The translations under genes were made by a program, and so were the position numbers. Shown here piece by piece: positions 36,354 through 44,063 of a DNA stretch of 64,000 nucleotides. Within the stretch, counting starts at the first letter, position 1, and every line of letters starts with the position of its first letter. Source of the stretch: Slackia sp. ZJ119 (GTDB lineage: Bacteria; Actinomycetota; Coriobacteriia; Coriobacteriales; Eggerthellaceae); the NCBI RefSeq assembly GCF_011039175.1, contig NZ_JAAKEN010000018.1:1-64000 (forward strand). Direction: 5' to 3'. The notes under the pieces were generated by a model, which searched no databases, had not been told where the DNA came from, and was given only the letters and a program-made list of their open reading frames with translations.

Positions 36354-37231
36354 GCGATTGCGCAGAGCGCCTCAACGAACCAAACGACGACATGGCTGAG
36401 AAGCGCGAGCTTCTGCGAAAGCCCTTCTCGCATGATGAAATCGAGAAGCTTCCGCGCTACACGGGCCAGAAGGTGGACGGGAGGATTCCCGCCGACGCGT
36501 ACGGGTACTGCAAGGAGTGCGGCAAGCGCCACGCCCTGCCCGCCGTCCATCTCGACTACGTGGGGCACGCCGGCATCACAGACCGCCTGAACGACGCAGA
36601 CCCGGAGTGGAACTGGGAGCCTTTGGCGTACGACGCCTGCGGCCTGCCGATGTACGACAGCAACGGCGGGCTTTGGATAAGGCTCACGGTGCTCGGCGTC
36701 ACGCGCTTCGGCTACGGCGACGCCCAGGGCAAGGTGGGGGCGAACGCGGTGAAGGAGACCATAGGAGACGCCATCCGCAACGCTGCAATGCGCTTCGGCG
36801 TCGCCACCTACCTTTGGAGCAAGTCCGAGAAGGCCGACAACCTGCGCGAGCACGCCGAGCCCGAGGAAGGCCGTGAAAGCCGGTCCAAGCCCCGGAACCG
36901 GCGCGACGGGGCAAGCGCCCGGCAACAGGTCGAAGCGCCCGCTGCGGCCAAGCAGAAGGCCTCAGCGGGGCGCAAGGAAGCGTTCGCGCACATAGCCAGG
37001 CTCAAGATGCGGGCAATCGAGGGCGGCGTGAAGGAAGACGGCGTCAACTCCTGGTTCGAGGCAAAGTTCGGCAAGGTCGGGATGAACCGCCTAAACGACG
37101 CGCAGTTGGAGGAAGTCGCCGAATACCTCGAAGGCATCGTGCGCGACGCCCAGCGTCTCGGGCAAGCGGGCGGCGGGCAAGCGGCGGAGCGCGGCGCGGG
37201 CGAAACAGAAGCAGACGGGGGTGCGAAGTGA
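36350..37231 (+). CDS. Single-strand annealing protein, Rad52/Sak-like
   Basis: 293 aa. Residues ~70-160 show the pattern of phage Rad52-type annealing proteins: DYVGHAGITDRLND, WIRLTVLGVTRFGYGDA, KETIGDAIRNAAMRFGVA. A low-complexity Lys/Ala linker and a helical tail follow. It probably anneals single strands in phage recombination with the nuclease upstream and SSB downstream. Overlaps both neighbours by four bases. Confidence 0.82.
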   Translation: MSDCAERLNEPNDDMAEKRELLRKPFSHDEIEKLPRYTGQKVDGRIPADAYGYCKECGKRHALPAVHLDYVGHAGITDRLNDADPEWNWEPLAYDACGLPMYDSNGGLWIRLTVLGVTRFGYGDAQGKVGANAVKETIGDAIRNAAMRFGVATYLWSKSEKADNLREHAEPEEGRESRSKPRNRRDGASARQQVEAPAAAKQKASAGRKEAFAHIARLKMRAIEGGVKEDGVNSWFEAKFGKVGMNRLNDAQLEEVAEYLEGIVRDAQRLGQAGGGQAAERGAGETEADGGAK

Positions 37232-37668
37232 GCATCAACAAAGCGTGCATAAGCGGCAACCTCGGGCGCGACCCGGAGCTTAGGGCTTCCGCGTCCGGAA
37301 CGGCGGTCTGCCAGTTCAGCGTATGCGTGAGCGACCGCAGGAAGAACCGGCAGGGCGAGTGGGAAGACGTTCCGAACTGGGTGGACGTCGCGTTCTTCGG
37401 CAGCCGCGCCGAGAGCATCCACAAGCACCTTGCCAAGGGCTCGCTGGTGTTCGTCTCCGGCAGGCTCCATCAGAGCACCTGGGAAGCCAGGGACGGCCAG
37501 AGGCGCAGCAAGCTGGAGATCGTCGGCGACGACATCCATTTCGGAGGCGGCGGCAGCCAGGGCCGGCAACGGCCCGCGCGGCCAGAACCGCAGCCAGGCT
37601 TCGGCTGCCAGGATCAGCCGGGCTTCGACGCTTCAGCGGGAGCGTACGACGAGGAAATTCCGTTCTAA
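37228..37668 (+). CDS. ssb: Single-stranded DNA-binding protein
   Basis: 146 aa. OB-fold with GNLGRDPELR, WVDVAFFGSRAE and GSLVFVSGRLH, a Gly/Gln-rich linker and the acidic tip DEEIPF that recruits partner proteins. GTG start overlapping the annealing-protein stop. Confidence 0.94.
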   Translation: MSINKACISGNLGRDPELRASASGTAVCQFSVCVSDRRKNRQGEWEDVPNWVDVAFFGSRAESIHKHLAKGSLVFVSGRLHQSTWEARDGQRRSKLEIVGDDIHFGGGGSQGRQRPARPEPQPGFGCQDQPGFDASAGAYDEEIPF

Positions 37669-37677
37669 GGGGATTCG

Positions 37678-38340
37678 ATGGGCAGATCGTTCACATGGTT
37701 CCCAAAGCTCACGAGAACGGTCGAGCGGGTGCCGGAGGGGCAGCGAGGCGTGCTCCTCTGGGCGCTCGCCCTCTACGGGACGGACGGCGTGGAGCCGGAG
37801 CTGGAGTACCCGTTGGACATGGCGTTCGAGGCGCTTAGGGACGATATAGACAACAGCTTGCGCAACCGCTTAGGGAACAAAGGGGGAAGGCCTAGGAAAA
37901 CGAAGGATTCAGGAGAAGAAACGGAGGTTCCAAAACCAGAAAACCCGGGTTTTGAGGAAGGAAACCGCCGTTCCGAAGCGCAGGAACCCAAACCAGACCA
38001 GACCATGCCAAACCAATCCAATACAGACCAGACTACTGGGGAGGTTCGCGCCATCGTCGCATACCTCAACTCCCAATCCGGTAAGCACTTCAGGGCCTCG
38101 GCGGCGTCGACGGCCAAGCCGATCAAGGCGCGGCTTGCCGAAGGATACTCCGTGGAGGACTTCAAGCGCGTGATCGACGTGATGTGCGCGGAGTGGCTCG
38201 GCGTCACGGCCAAGGACGGGCGCGACATGACGCAGTACCTGTGCCCGGAGACCCTTTTCGGCGGCAAGTTCGAGCGCTACCTGAACTCGCGCGGCAAGTC
38301 GGAAGGAGGCGGGCAGGATGTTTTTTCCCAGTACGCATGA
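37678..38340 (+). CDS. Phage replication protein with conserved phage C-terminal domain
   Basis: 220 aa. N-terminal ~75 residues are a DUF6291-like helical domain. The C-terminus (IVAYLNSQSGKHFRAS... LCPETLFGGKFERYLN) matches the conserved phage C-terminal domain of replisome-organiser proteins. The Asn/Gln/Pro-rich linker between them is encoded by AT-richer, repetitive DNA that could hold the origin. The DnaC-like gene overlaps its end. Confidence 0.75.
   Translation: MGRSFTWFPKLTRTVERVPEGQRGVLLWALALYGTDGVEPELEYPLDMAFEALRDDIDNSLRNRLGNKGGRPRKTKDSGEETEVPKPENPGFEEGNRRSEAQEPKPDQTMPNQSNTDQTTGEVRAIVAYLNSQSGKHFRASAASTAKPIKARLAEGYSVEDFKRVIDVMCAEWLGVTAKDGRDMTQYLCPETLFGGKFERYLNSRGKSEGGGQDVFSQYA
37900..38045. 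other. Candidate phage replication origin
   Basis: Within the replication gene: the 14-bp palindrome AAAACCCGGGTTTT (37940-37953) and repeated CCAAACCA/CAGACCAGAC phrases in DNA that is AT-richer than its surroundings, as in origins inside lambda-O-type genes. Confidence 0.3.
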
Positions 38341-39031
38341 GTGCCCGCATTGCGGCGCCGAGCTCAGGCTGCGCACCCTGGAGTTCAAAGACAGGCCGGT
38401 CTTTGCCGGCTGCGAGCCGTGCTCGTGCGACGGCGCTGCGAAGGAGCGCATGGAGGCGGAAAGGGCCGAGGCCGAGCGCGGGCGGCGCGATGCCGAGCTT
38501 GCAAGGCGCAGGGCGTACGAGAAGGCGGGCATAGCGCCGCGGTTCGAGGCGGCGAGCCACGCCATGGCGGCGGAATGCGCCGACTGCGTCCGCGACGGCG
38601 CGAACCTCTACGTCTGCGGAGGCGTGGGGACCGGCAAGACGACGCTTGCCGCGGCGGTCTCGCGCATCCTCGTCGACCAAGGCCTCAGCGTCAGGTTCAC
38701 GGCAATGTGGAAGATCCTGGACGCGATGAAGAGGGGGTTCGACGAGGGGCGCAGCCCGCTTCCGGCCTACCAGAAGGCCGAAGTGCTCGTGCTGGACGAC
38801 CTCGGCAAGGAAAGCCCGACCGACTTCGCGCTGGAGCGCATCTTCGCGCTGGTCGACGAGCGCTACGGCCGCCTTCTGCCAACCGTCGTCACGACCCAGT
38901 ACTCGCGCCAGGACATCGGCAGGAGGCTCGCCAAGAACGGCGACAAGGACACGGCGCAGGCTATCGTGTCAAGGCTTTTGCAGGACTGCCGGACCGTCGA
39001 GCTTTGCGGCGGGGACAGGAGGCTTCGATGA
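38318..39031 (+). CDS. DnaC/IstB-like helicase-loader ATPase
   Basis: 237 aa. N-terminal zinc-binding CPHCG...CEPCSC, charged helix, then AAA+ core: Walker A GGVGTGKTT, Walker B VLVLDDLGKE, sensor TTQYSR. Loads the host replicative helicase at the phage origin. Starts inside the replication gene. Confidence 0.88.
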   Translation: MFFPSTHECPHCGAELRLRTLEFKDRPVFAGCEPCSCDGAAKERMEAERAEAERGRRDAELARRRAYEKAGIAPRFEAASHAMAAECADCVRDGANLYVCGGVGTGKTTLAAAVSRILVDQGLSVRFTAMWKILDAMKRGFDEGRSPLPAYQKAEVLVLDDLGKESPTDFALERIFALVDERYGRLLPTVVTTQYSRQDIGRRLAKNGDKDTAQAIVSRLLQDCRTVELCGGDRRLR

Positions 39032-39504
39032 TCGAGCTTCACGGGCTGTCCTTCGAAAAGGCGATCCTCTACGGCCTGCCGCACATCGGGGCTCGCTATG
39101 CGCGAAGCGGCCAGAAGTGGGAGAGGAGCGGCGCGAGGAGGCACGAGCGGACGCAGGAATGGTGCGCCGTGTGCGGCAGGCCGTCCGAGAACTGCCACCA
39201 CGTCGTTCCCGTGTCGAACGGAGCAGTGTTCGAGCTTTGCACGCCGAACGGGACTTTCCCTTTGCGCTCGCCCCTGTTCGCCGTGTGCGGCAGCGGCACC
39301 ACGGGATGCCACAACGGCTTCCATGGCGGCGCATGGCTCAAGGCCAGATGGGTCTGGGACCTGCCAGAGCACAGGGAGGCCTGGTGCAGCGGGGAGCTTC
39401 TTTCGCGGTTCGCTCCGCACCACCCGGCCCTGTACTGCTACGGGCGATGGGAGATCGAGAACAGAAAGACCGGGCTCGTCGTGGCCCATCGAGAAAGGTA
39501 TTGA
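39028..39504 (+). CDS. HNH-like zinc-binding protein
   Basis: 158 aa. WCAVCGRPSENCHHVVPVSNG then CGSGTTGCHNGFH resembles a Cys4 HNH nuclease core with the HH pair. Possibly a phage HNH endonuclease or recombination NinG-like enzyme. ATGA overlap with the loader. Confidence 0.65.
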   Translation: MIELHGLSFEKAILYGLPHIGARYARSGQKWERSGARRHERTQEWCAVCGRPSENCHHVVPVSNGAVFELCTPNGTFPLRSPLFAVCGSGTTGCHNGFHGGAWLKARWVWDLPEHREAWCSGELLSRFAPHHPALYCYGRWEIENRKTGLVVAHRERY

Positions 39505-39505
39505 A

Positions 39506-39928
39506 ATGAGGATGAGCAAATACGACCTGATCACCGAGATCGCCATGCTTTGCGACGAGAAGGACGCCTGCAGGCGCGAGCTGGATGAGCTGCGGCGCGG
39601 AATCGAAGCCTGCGCGGCTGAAAGCGACGGCAAGGGGTTCAACGCGACCGACCTCATGTGCCTGAACGCAGGACGCAGGAAGATCTTCGAAGACTGCACC
39701 TACCCCTGGAACGGAGTGGAGGCCTGGCGCGACGAGGACACGGGCGAAGTCAAGTTCACCAGCTTCGAGAAGTTCCGCGAGAGCCGCTATGGCCGCTGCC
39801 CCGATTCAATGAGCAAGCGCGACTTCTTCGAGTACTTCGACGGCGACTTCCGCGCCGAGTACGAGGAGAGCAAGGCGCACGCCGTCGAGAGCCTCAAGGA
39901 GGGCGAAGATGAGCTTCGGGCTTCATGA
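39506..39928 (+). CDS. Phage protein, unknown
   Basis: 140 aa, acidic, starts with a charged helix (KYDLITEIAMLCDEKDACRREL), no recognised domain. Ribosome site GAGAAAGG. Overlaps the next small gene. Confidence 0.65.
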   Translation: MRMSKYDLITEIAMLCDEKDACRRELDELRRGIEACAAESDGKGFNATDLMCLNAGRRKIFEDCTYPWNGVEAWRDEDTGEVKFTSFEKFRESRYGRCPDSMSKRDFFEYFDGDFRAEYEESKAHAVESLKEGEDELRAS

Positions 39929-40073
39929 CAAGGATTGGGTGGACCAGGACGAGGCGGAGCCTGCAAAGTGCGGCGAATGCGAGTTCTGGGCCGAGTGCCC
40001 CTGCGGCTGCGGCTGGGGATGGTGCACCGACTCGCGCTGCGACTTCACGAAGGAGGACGAGCCGTGCGTCTAG
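39909..40073 (+). CDS. Cysteine-rich 54-aa phage protein
   Basis: ATG 39909 after GGGCGAAG. CGECEFWAECPCGCGWGWC with further Cys gives nine Cys in 54 residues, probably a zinc-binding knuckle. Role unknown. Confidence 0.6.
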   Translation: MSFGLHDKDWVDQDEAEPAKCGECEFWAECPCGCGWGWCTDSRCDFTKEDEPCV

Positions 40074-40204
40074 CCCTCCAAGGGTGCCTGCGCATGCTGG
40101 CGGCCGCCGCGTGCGCCGCGGTCGCCTTCTTCGGCTTCAGGGCGTTCGCCTGCTGGGCCATATTAAAAAAGCGTCTTGAAAAGCATAAACAAGTTATCGT
40201 TTAA
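40064..40204 (+). CDS. 46-aa single-span membrane protein
   Basis: GTG 40064 is preceded by AAGGAGGACGAGCC. One membrane helix (MLAAAACAAVAFFGFRAFAC) followed by a basic tail (KKRLEKHKQ). Unknown role. Confidence 0.55.
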   Translation: MRLALQGCLRMLAAAACAAVAFFGFRAFACWAILKKRLEKHKQVIV

Positions 40205-40205
40205 G

Positions 40206-40236
40206 TATTGCTATAAAGCAATAACTAGTTTATACT
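40206..40236 (+). promoter_or_regulatory. hicA promoter with palindromic operator
   Basis: TTGCTA, 17 bases, TATACT. The dyad TATTGC-TATAAA-GCAATA (40206-40223) covers the -35, the usual place for HicB autoregulation. Confidence 0.7.
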
Positions 40237-40262
40237 AAAGCTGCGGACGAAAGGAGGCGGGC

Positions 40263-40448
40263 ATGCAGCCACCGACGGTCCGAGAGGTCGCCAGGATGCT
40301 TCAGGCGGAGGGCTGGGAGCTGGACCGAACCAGAGGAGACCACCGACAGTACAGGAAAGGAGGAAGGGTGGTCACCGTAGCCGGGAAGCCCGGCGAGCAC
40401 CTTGACCGGGGCACGTGGGCGGCGGTGAAGAGGTCGGTCGGCTGGTGA
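40263..40448 (+). CDS. hicA: HicA toxin (mRNA interferase)
   Basis: 61 aa. EVARMLQAEGWELDRTRGDHRQYRK matches the HicA dsRBD-like fold; catalytic His in GDHRQY. Cleaves mRNA when free of antitoxin. AAGGAGG ribosome site, own promoter. Confidence 0.88.
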   Translation: MQPPTVREVARMLQAEGWELDRTRGDHRQYRKGGRVVTVAGKPGEHLDRGTWAAVKRSVGW

Positions 40449-40621
40449 CCGAGGAGGGGGCGGGGGCAGACAGGCTCCCGCCCGGCATCCGACCCGAAGC
40501 GCACGGCTTGGCGGCATCGCTTCGGGGCGAACGAGAGGATTCTACCACGGAGGGCTGCCGCAGCGAGGCCGACGGACGGGCGGAGAGGCCCAACGAGGAA
40601 GTGAGACGGGAGGAGCCATGA
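40445..40621 (+). CDS. Possible 58-aa protein between hicA and hicB
   Basis: GTG at 40445 overlaps the hicA stop (GTGA) and the frame ends in the TGA that overlaps the hicB ATG (ATGA). The product is Glu/Arg-rich and unordered-looking (VTEEGAGADRLPPG...). The junctions suggest real translation; it may only be a coupling leader. Confidence 0.4.
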   Translation: MTEEGAGADRLPPGIRPEAHGLAASLRGEREDSTTEGCRSEADGRAERPNEEVRREEP

Positions 40622-41052
40622 CTTACACGTACGAGGGGGTTATCGAGCAGGTGGACGGCGACTGGCTGGTAACCTTCCCCCAGTTCGACGGGACGTTCGG
40701 AGGGGGCAGGAGCATCCGCAAGGCGTGCGAGAACGCGGCGGAGGCCCTGCGCCTGCGGATCGCCGGCATGGTCGACGACGGAGAGCCGCTTCCGCGGGCC
40801 AGATTCAGCAGGCCGCCGCAGGCGGTGTTCTCGGTGGACGTCGACGAGCGCTACATCCAGGCGACCAAGACGGTGAGCGCGAAGGAGGCGGCGGAGATCC
40901 TGGGCATCAGCAAGGGCAGGGTGAGCACGCTCGTCAAGGAGGGCAAGCTCGACACCGTCCTGGTCGACGGCAGGAGCCGCGTCACCATCGCCAGCGTGAA
41001 CGAGCGCAAGCGCAACCCGCCCGCCCCGCACCGCCCGAGGTCCGGGCAGTGA
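40618..41052 (+). CDS. hicB: HicB antitoxin with C-terminal HTH
   Basis: 144 aa. Residues 1-60 are the HicB partial RNase-H-like fold (YEGVIEQVDGDWLVTFPQFD). The C-terminus has an excisionase/MerR-like HTH (VSAKEAAEILGISKGRVSTL) that should bind the hicA operator. Neutralises HicA; separated from hicA by 169 bases. Confidence 0.85.
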   Translation: MTYTYEGVIEQVDGDWLVTFPQFDGTFGGGRSIRKACENAAEALRLRIAGMVDDGEPLPRARFSRPPQAVFSVDVDERYIQATKTVSAKEAAEILGISKGRVSTLVKEGKLDTVLVDGRSRVTIASVNERKRNPPAPHRPRSGQ

Positions 41053-41438
41053 GCCGCACGCGCTCGTTCTGCCCGCACTGCGGATGCGTCGTGCCGGCGG
41101 GACAGAGGTGCCGCTGCCGCCCAAGGCCCAAGCGCAAGCCGACCAAGGGAGACCTTGCCCGCGGGCAGAGGGAGCCTTGGCGAAGCGAGTACTCGAGGTC
41201 CGAGTACCAGAGGGCGAGGCAGGAGGCGATAGATCGAACGAAGGGGCGCTGCTCGGACTGCGGGACGGTCTGCGCTCGGCTGGACGGCGGCAGGTGGCGC
41301 ACCGCAGGCATGGGCGGCGAGGTTGACCACGCCAGGGCGCTGCGCGAAGGCGGCACGAACGACCCCGGCAACCTTGAGCTTCGCTGCAAGAGCTGCCACG
41401 CCAAGGCCGACGCGGCAAGGAGGGCTCGTCGCCGCTGA
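41049..41438 (+). CDS. HNH endonuclease
   Basis: 129 aa. N-terminal zinc ribbon FCPHCGCVVPAGQRCRC, then HNH: CSDCG, EVDHARALREGG, NLELRCKSCHAKAD. The HNH before terminase in many phages aids packaging cleavage; here the methylase gene lies between. GTGA overlap with hicB. Confidence 0.85.
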   Translation: MSRTRSFCPHCGCVVPAGQRCRCRPRPKRKPTKGDLARGQREPWRSEYSRSEYQRARQEAIDRTKGRCSDCGTVCARLDGGRWRTAGMGGEVDHARALREGGTNDPGNLELRCKSCHAKADAARRARRR

Positions 41439-41479
41439 ACGCCTTCAGAAGCGCATATCGCCTGGCAGATGTCGATTAG

Positions 41480-41514
41480 CCTAACGTTAGGCTAACGTTA
41501 GACCCTAATATAAT
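41480..41514 (+). promoter_or_regulatory. Tandem palindromes and promoter before the methyltransferase/late region
   Basis: CTACGTTAG-type dyads: CTAACGTTAG at 41481-41490 and again at 41492-41501 (11-base period), followed by TATAAT (41509-41514). Probable repressor sites controlling the late region. Confidence 0.55.
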
Positions 41515-41896
41515 AGAAAGTAAAGTAAAGCAAGGGAACGGGAATGCAACCGAAACCCGAATCCAAGAGGAAAAGCAAAGCAACGGAAACGCAACCGGAA
41601 CCCGAATCCAAGAGAAAAAGAAAGAGAAAGAGAAAGACAACTGCAACCTCGAAAACGCGCAGAACTCCGCGCCTTGCCGCCAGCGTCAGAGCCTCTGCGC
41701 CGCACAGGCGTCTCCGGCGGAGCCCCCCCATACCCCTCCGAAAATCCAGGGGAAATCCTACCTACCCCGCGCCCCCTATTTATTTTCCGCCGCTGCGAAA
41801 TTGGGAGTCCGGGGGTGAGCCTGCATCCGAGCGGATTCCGAGCCGCTAAAGTCTCACGCCGCGCCTAGCCTTTCACGAGGCGAAAGGAGCGGCGCG
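41515..41896. other. Non-coding or weakly coding gap with 30-bp direct repeats
   Basis: Two near-identical 30-base units begin at 41546 and 41591 (GCAACCG.AACCCGAATCC core) followed by A/G-rich DNA. A frame from ATG 41544 encodes 101 basic, low-complexity residues (PESKRK repeats) and is doubtful. Confidence 0.5.
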
Positions 41897-43086
41897 ATGA
41901 AACCGATGCCAGAGCTTGAAATACGAGAGCTTCCCGTTGCGGAGCTCGTCCCGTATGCCAACAACGCAAAGAAGCACCCTGAGAAGCAGGTGGCGGAGAT
42001 CGCTGCCAGCATAGCTGAGTTCGGGAACTGCGACCCGATAGGCGTTTGGCGCAACGGGCAGGGGCGGGCCGAGATCGTCGAAGGCCACGGGCGCGTATTG
42101 GCGTTGAAGAAGCTGGGCGTCGAAACGGCGCCGGTCATATTCCTGGACCATCTGAGCGACGAGCAGCGGAGGGCCTACGCCCACGTCCACAACCAGACCA
42201 CGCTTTCAAGCGGCTTCGACTACGACGCGCTCGTGGCGGACATGGACAACTTGAACATGGACTGGGAGAACTTCGGCTTCGAAGACTACCTTTACGACCC
42301 AGACGAGGCGGCCGGCGTTGCAGACGAGGAGGTTCCGGAGACGATCGAATGCCGCTGCAGGCCCGGCGAGGTGTGGACGCTCGGAGCGCACCGCGTCATG
42401 TGCGGAAGCGCGACTGACGAATCGGACATGAGGAGACTTGCGGGGGGGGGGGGGTAGTTCAATTGCTGCTCACTGACCCGCCTTACGGCGTTTCGTACGT
42501 CGGCAAGACCAAGGACGCTCTGACGATCGAGAACGATTCAAAGGGCGATTCAGAGCTGCTCGACTTCCTCGTCGACGCGTTCTGCAACGCCAAGTCTTTC
42601 ATGGGCGACGGGGCGGCCTTCTACGTGTTTCATGCGGACAGCAAGGGGCATGTGTTCCGCAACGCGCTCGACGCGGCCGGCCTTGCCGTGCGCGAATGCC
42701 TCGTGTGGGTCAAGAACAGCCTTGTGCTCGGCAGGCAGGACTACCAGTGGAGGCACGAGCCGTGCCTTTACGGCTGGAAGGACGGGGCGCACAAGTGGTA
42801 CTCCGACCGCAAGCAGACCACGGTTCTCGAGTTCGACAGGCCGACGGCGAATCGGGAGCATCCGACCATGAAGCCCGTTCCTCTCCTGGCGTACCTCGTG
42901 TCGAACAGCACGAAGGCCGGCGACTCCGTGCTCGACGCGTTCGGCGGAAGCGGATCGACGCTCGTCGCCTGCGAGAAGCTCGGGCGCAGATGCCTCACGA
43001 TGGAGGTCGACCCGCACTACTGCGACGTTATCATCCAGCGCTGGGAGGGCATGACCGGGCTGAAGGCGGTCAAGGAGAATGCCTGA
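41897..43086 (+). CDS. ParB-like/DNA methyltransferase fusion, frame broken by a G13 tract
   Basis: Part one (41897-42457, 186 aa) is a ParB/Srx-like domain (LVPYANNAKKHPEKQVAEIA, WRNGQGRAEIVEGHGRVLA). Part two (to 43086) is a DNA methylase with motif IV TDPPYG and, later, motif I DAFGGSGST, the beta-class order used by N6-adenine/N4-cytosine enzymes. The parts are joined at 13 G; 14 or 11 would read through as one 396-aa protein (LAGGGGVVQLLLTDPPYG). As written translation stops at 42455. It may protect phage DNA from restriction or mark the host genome, switching ON and OFF by tract length. Confidence 0.85.
42442..42454 (+). repeat. Poly-G tract (G13) in the methyltransferase gene
   Basis: Thirteen G between the ParB-like and methylase parts. 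Directly followed by TAG in the first frame; adding one G (or losing two) opens the rest. Confidence 0.9.
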
Positions 43087-43228
43087 GAGGGCGAACCGCG
43101 GCCATCCTGGCGAGCCTGCCTGCTCGATTGCGGGAGCATCGGACGATCTGCCCGCGCTGGGCCTTCGCCGCCGCCAGGTCCGTCCTTGCGATTCGCCGAT
43201 TCCACGAGCGGAGGGAGCGAGAGCTTGA
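43079..43228 (+). CDS. Doubtful 49-aa frame between methylase and zinc-finger gene
   Basis: ATG overlaps the methylase stop and TGA overlaps the next TTG start. Poor ribosome site and Arg/Pro/Ala-rich product; the overlaps are its only support. Confidence 0.25.
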   Translation: MPERANRGHPGEPACSIAGASDDLPALGLRRRQVRPCDSPIPRAEGARA

Positions 43229-43524
43229 TCAAGAACTGCGAGATATGCGGGCGCGAGTACGTTGCGCAGCGCTCAACGGCAAAATACTGCTCGAACAGGT
43301 GCAGGCTCATGGCGCAGCGCGGCGTTGCGTTCAATGGCGAGCTCGAAGCGCCGGACGTGCGCGTCAGCATGACGCAGGAGGAGGTGCTTTCGCTGGTAGG
43401 CCGCGCCCATGACGCCGCGAGCGACCTTTCAAGGGCGTCCATGCTGACGCCCGCGCCCCTGTGCCTATCGCTGAAGGCGGTCTCGCAGAAGCTTTCGGAC
43501 GCTTTGAGGGCGGAGGGGCTGTGA
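43225..43524 (+). CDS. Small zinc-finger phage protein
   Basis: 99 aa from TTG 43225 after GGAGGGAG. N-terminal CEICGREYVAQRSTAKYCSNRC is a treble-clef zinc finger (as in DUF2116-like/MYND-like forms), then an Ala/Ser-rich helical part. It sits before the small terminase gene and overlaps it by four bases. Confidence 0.65.
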   Translation: MIKNCEICGREYVAQRSTAKYCSNRCRLMAQRGVAFNGELEAPDVRVSMTQEEVLSLVGRAHDAASDLSRASMLTPAPLCLSLKAVSQKLSDALRAEGL

Positions 43525-44063
43525 GGGGCAGGAAGCCGCAGCAGGGCGCTGCCAGGCGCGGAGCGAGCGACTCCTACGCCATGTCGAGGCCCGAGGAGGT
43601 CAGGGGCGTTGCGATGCCGCCCGACGTCATGGCAGACCCGGTGCAGTCGGAGATCTGGGCGTGGGTGGCTCCGCCCGTGAACCGCTTCACGGAACAGGAC
43701 GTGCCGAACCTCCGCCTGCTCGTCTACTGGCACGCCGTTGCCGCCCAGGCGCGGCAGGCCCTGCACTCGGACGACGGCACGGTTCGAATCTTCGACAAGA
43801 TAGGCGTGAAGCCCTTCAAGACGGAGGACGGGCGGAGCATCCCGCTTGTGCGGAAGAACCCCGCGCTGCAGGTCATGAAGGAGGCGAGCGCCGAGATCAG
43901 GGCGCTCTCGGACATGCTCGGCCTTTCGCCCCTCGCGCGTTCGAGGATAGGCCTCATGGACGCCGCCACGGTCAAGACCGCCGCCGACACCGCCGCCATG
44001 TTCCGCTCCATCGACGCCGCCTACGAGCTTCCGGAGGTCGTGGTGGAAGATGCGGAGGACTGA
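43521..44063 (+). CDS. Terminase small subunit, P27 type
   Basis: 180 aa. RGRKPQ N-terminus, EEVRGVAMPPDVMADPV, WAWVAPPVNRFTEQDVP and the helical tail KNPALQVMKEASAEIRALSDMLGLSP are the P27-family pattern. Recognises phage DNA for packaging. GTG 43521 after GGAGGGG; overlaps the large subunit start by 14 bases. Confidence 0.85.
   Translation: MRGRKPQQGAARRGASDSYAMSRPEEVRGVAMPPDVMADPVQSEIWAWVAPPVNRFTEQDVPNLRLLVYWHAVAAQARQALHSDDGTVRIFDKIGVKPFKTEDGRSIPLVRKNPALQVMKEASAEIRALSDMLGLSPLARSRIGLMDAATVKTAADTAAMFRSIDAAYELPEVVVEDAED

Noticed and set aside
41544-41849. 101-codon basic frame with PESKRK repeats
   Set aside because: Low complexity caused by the direct repeats; no conserved-looking region. 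Kept only as a gap note.
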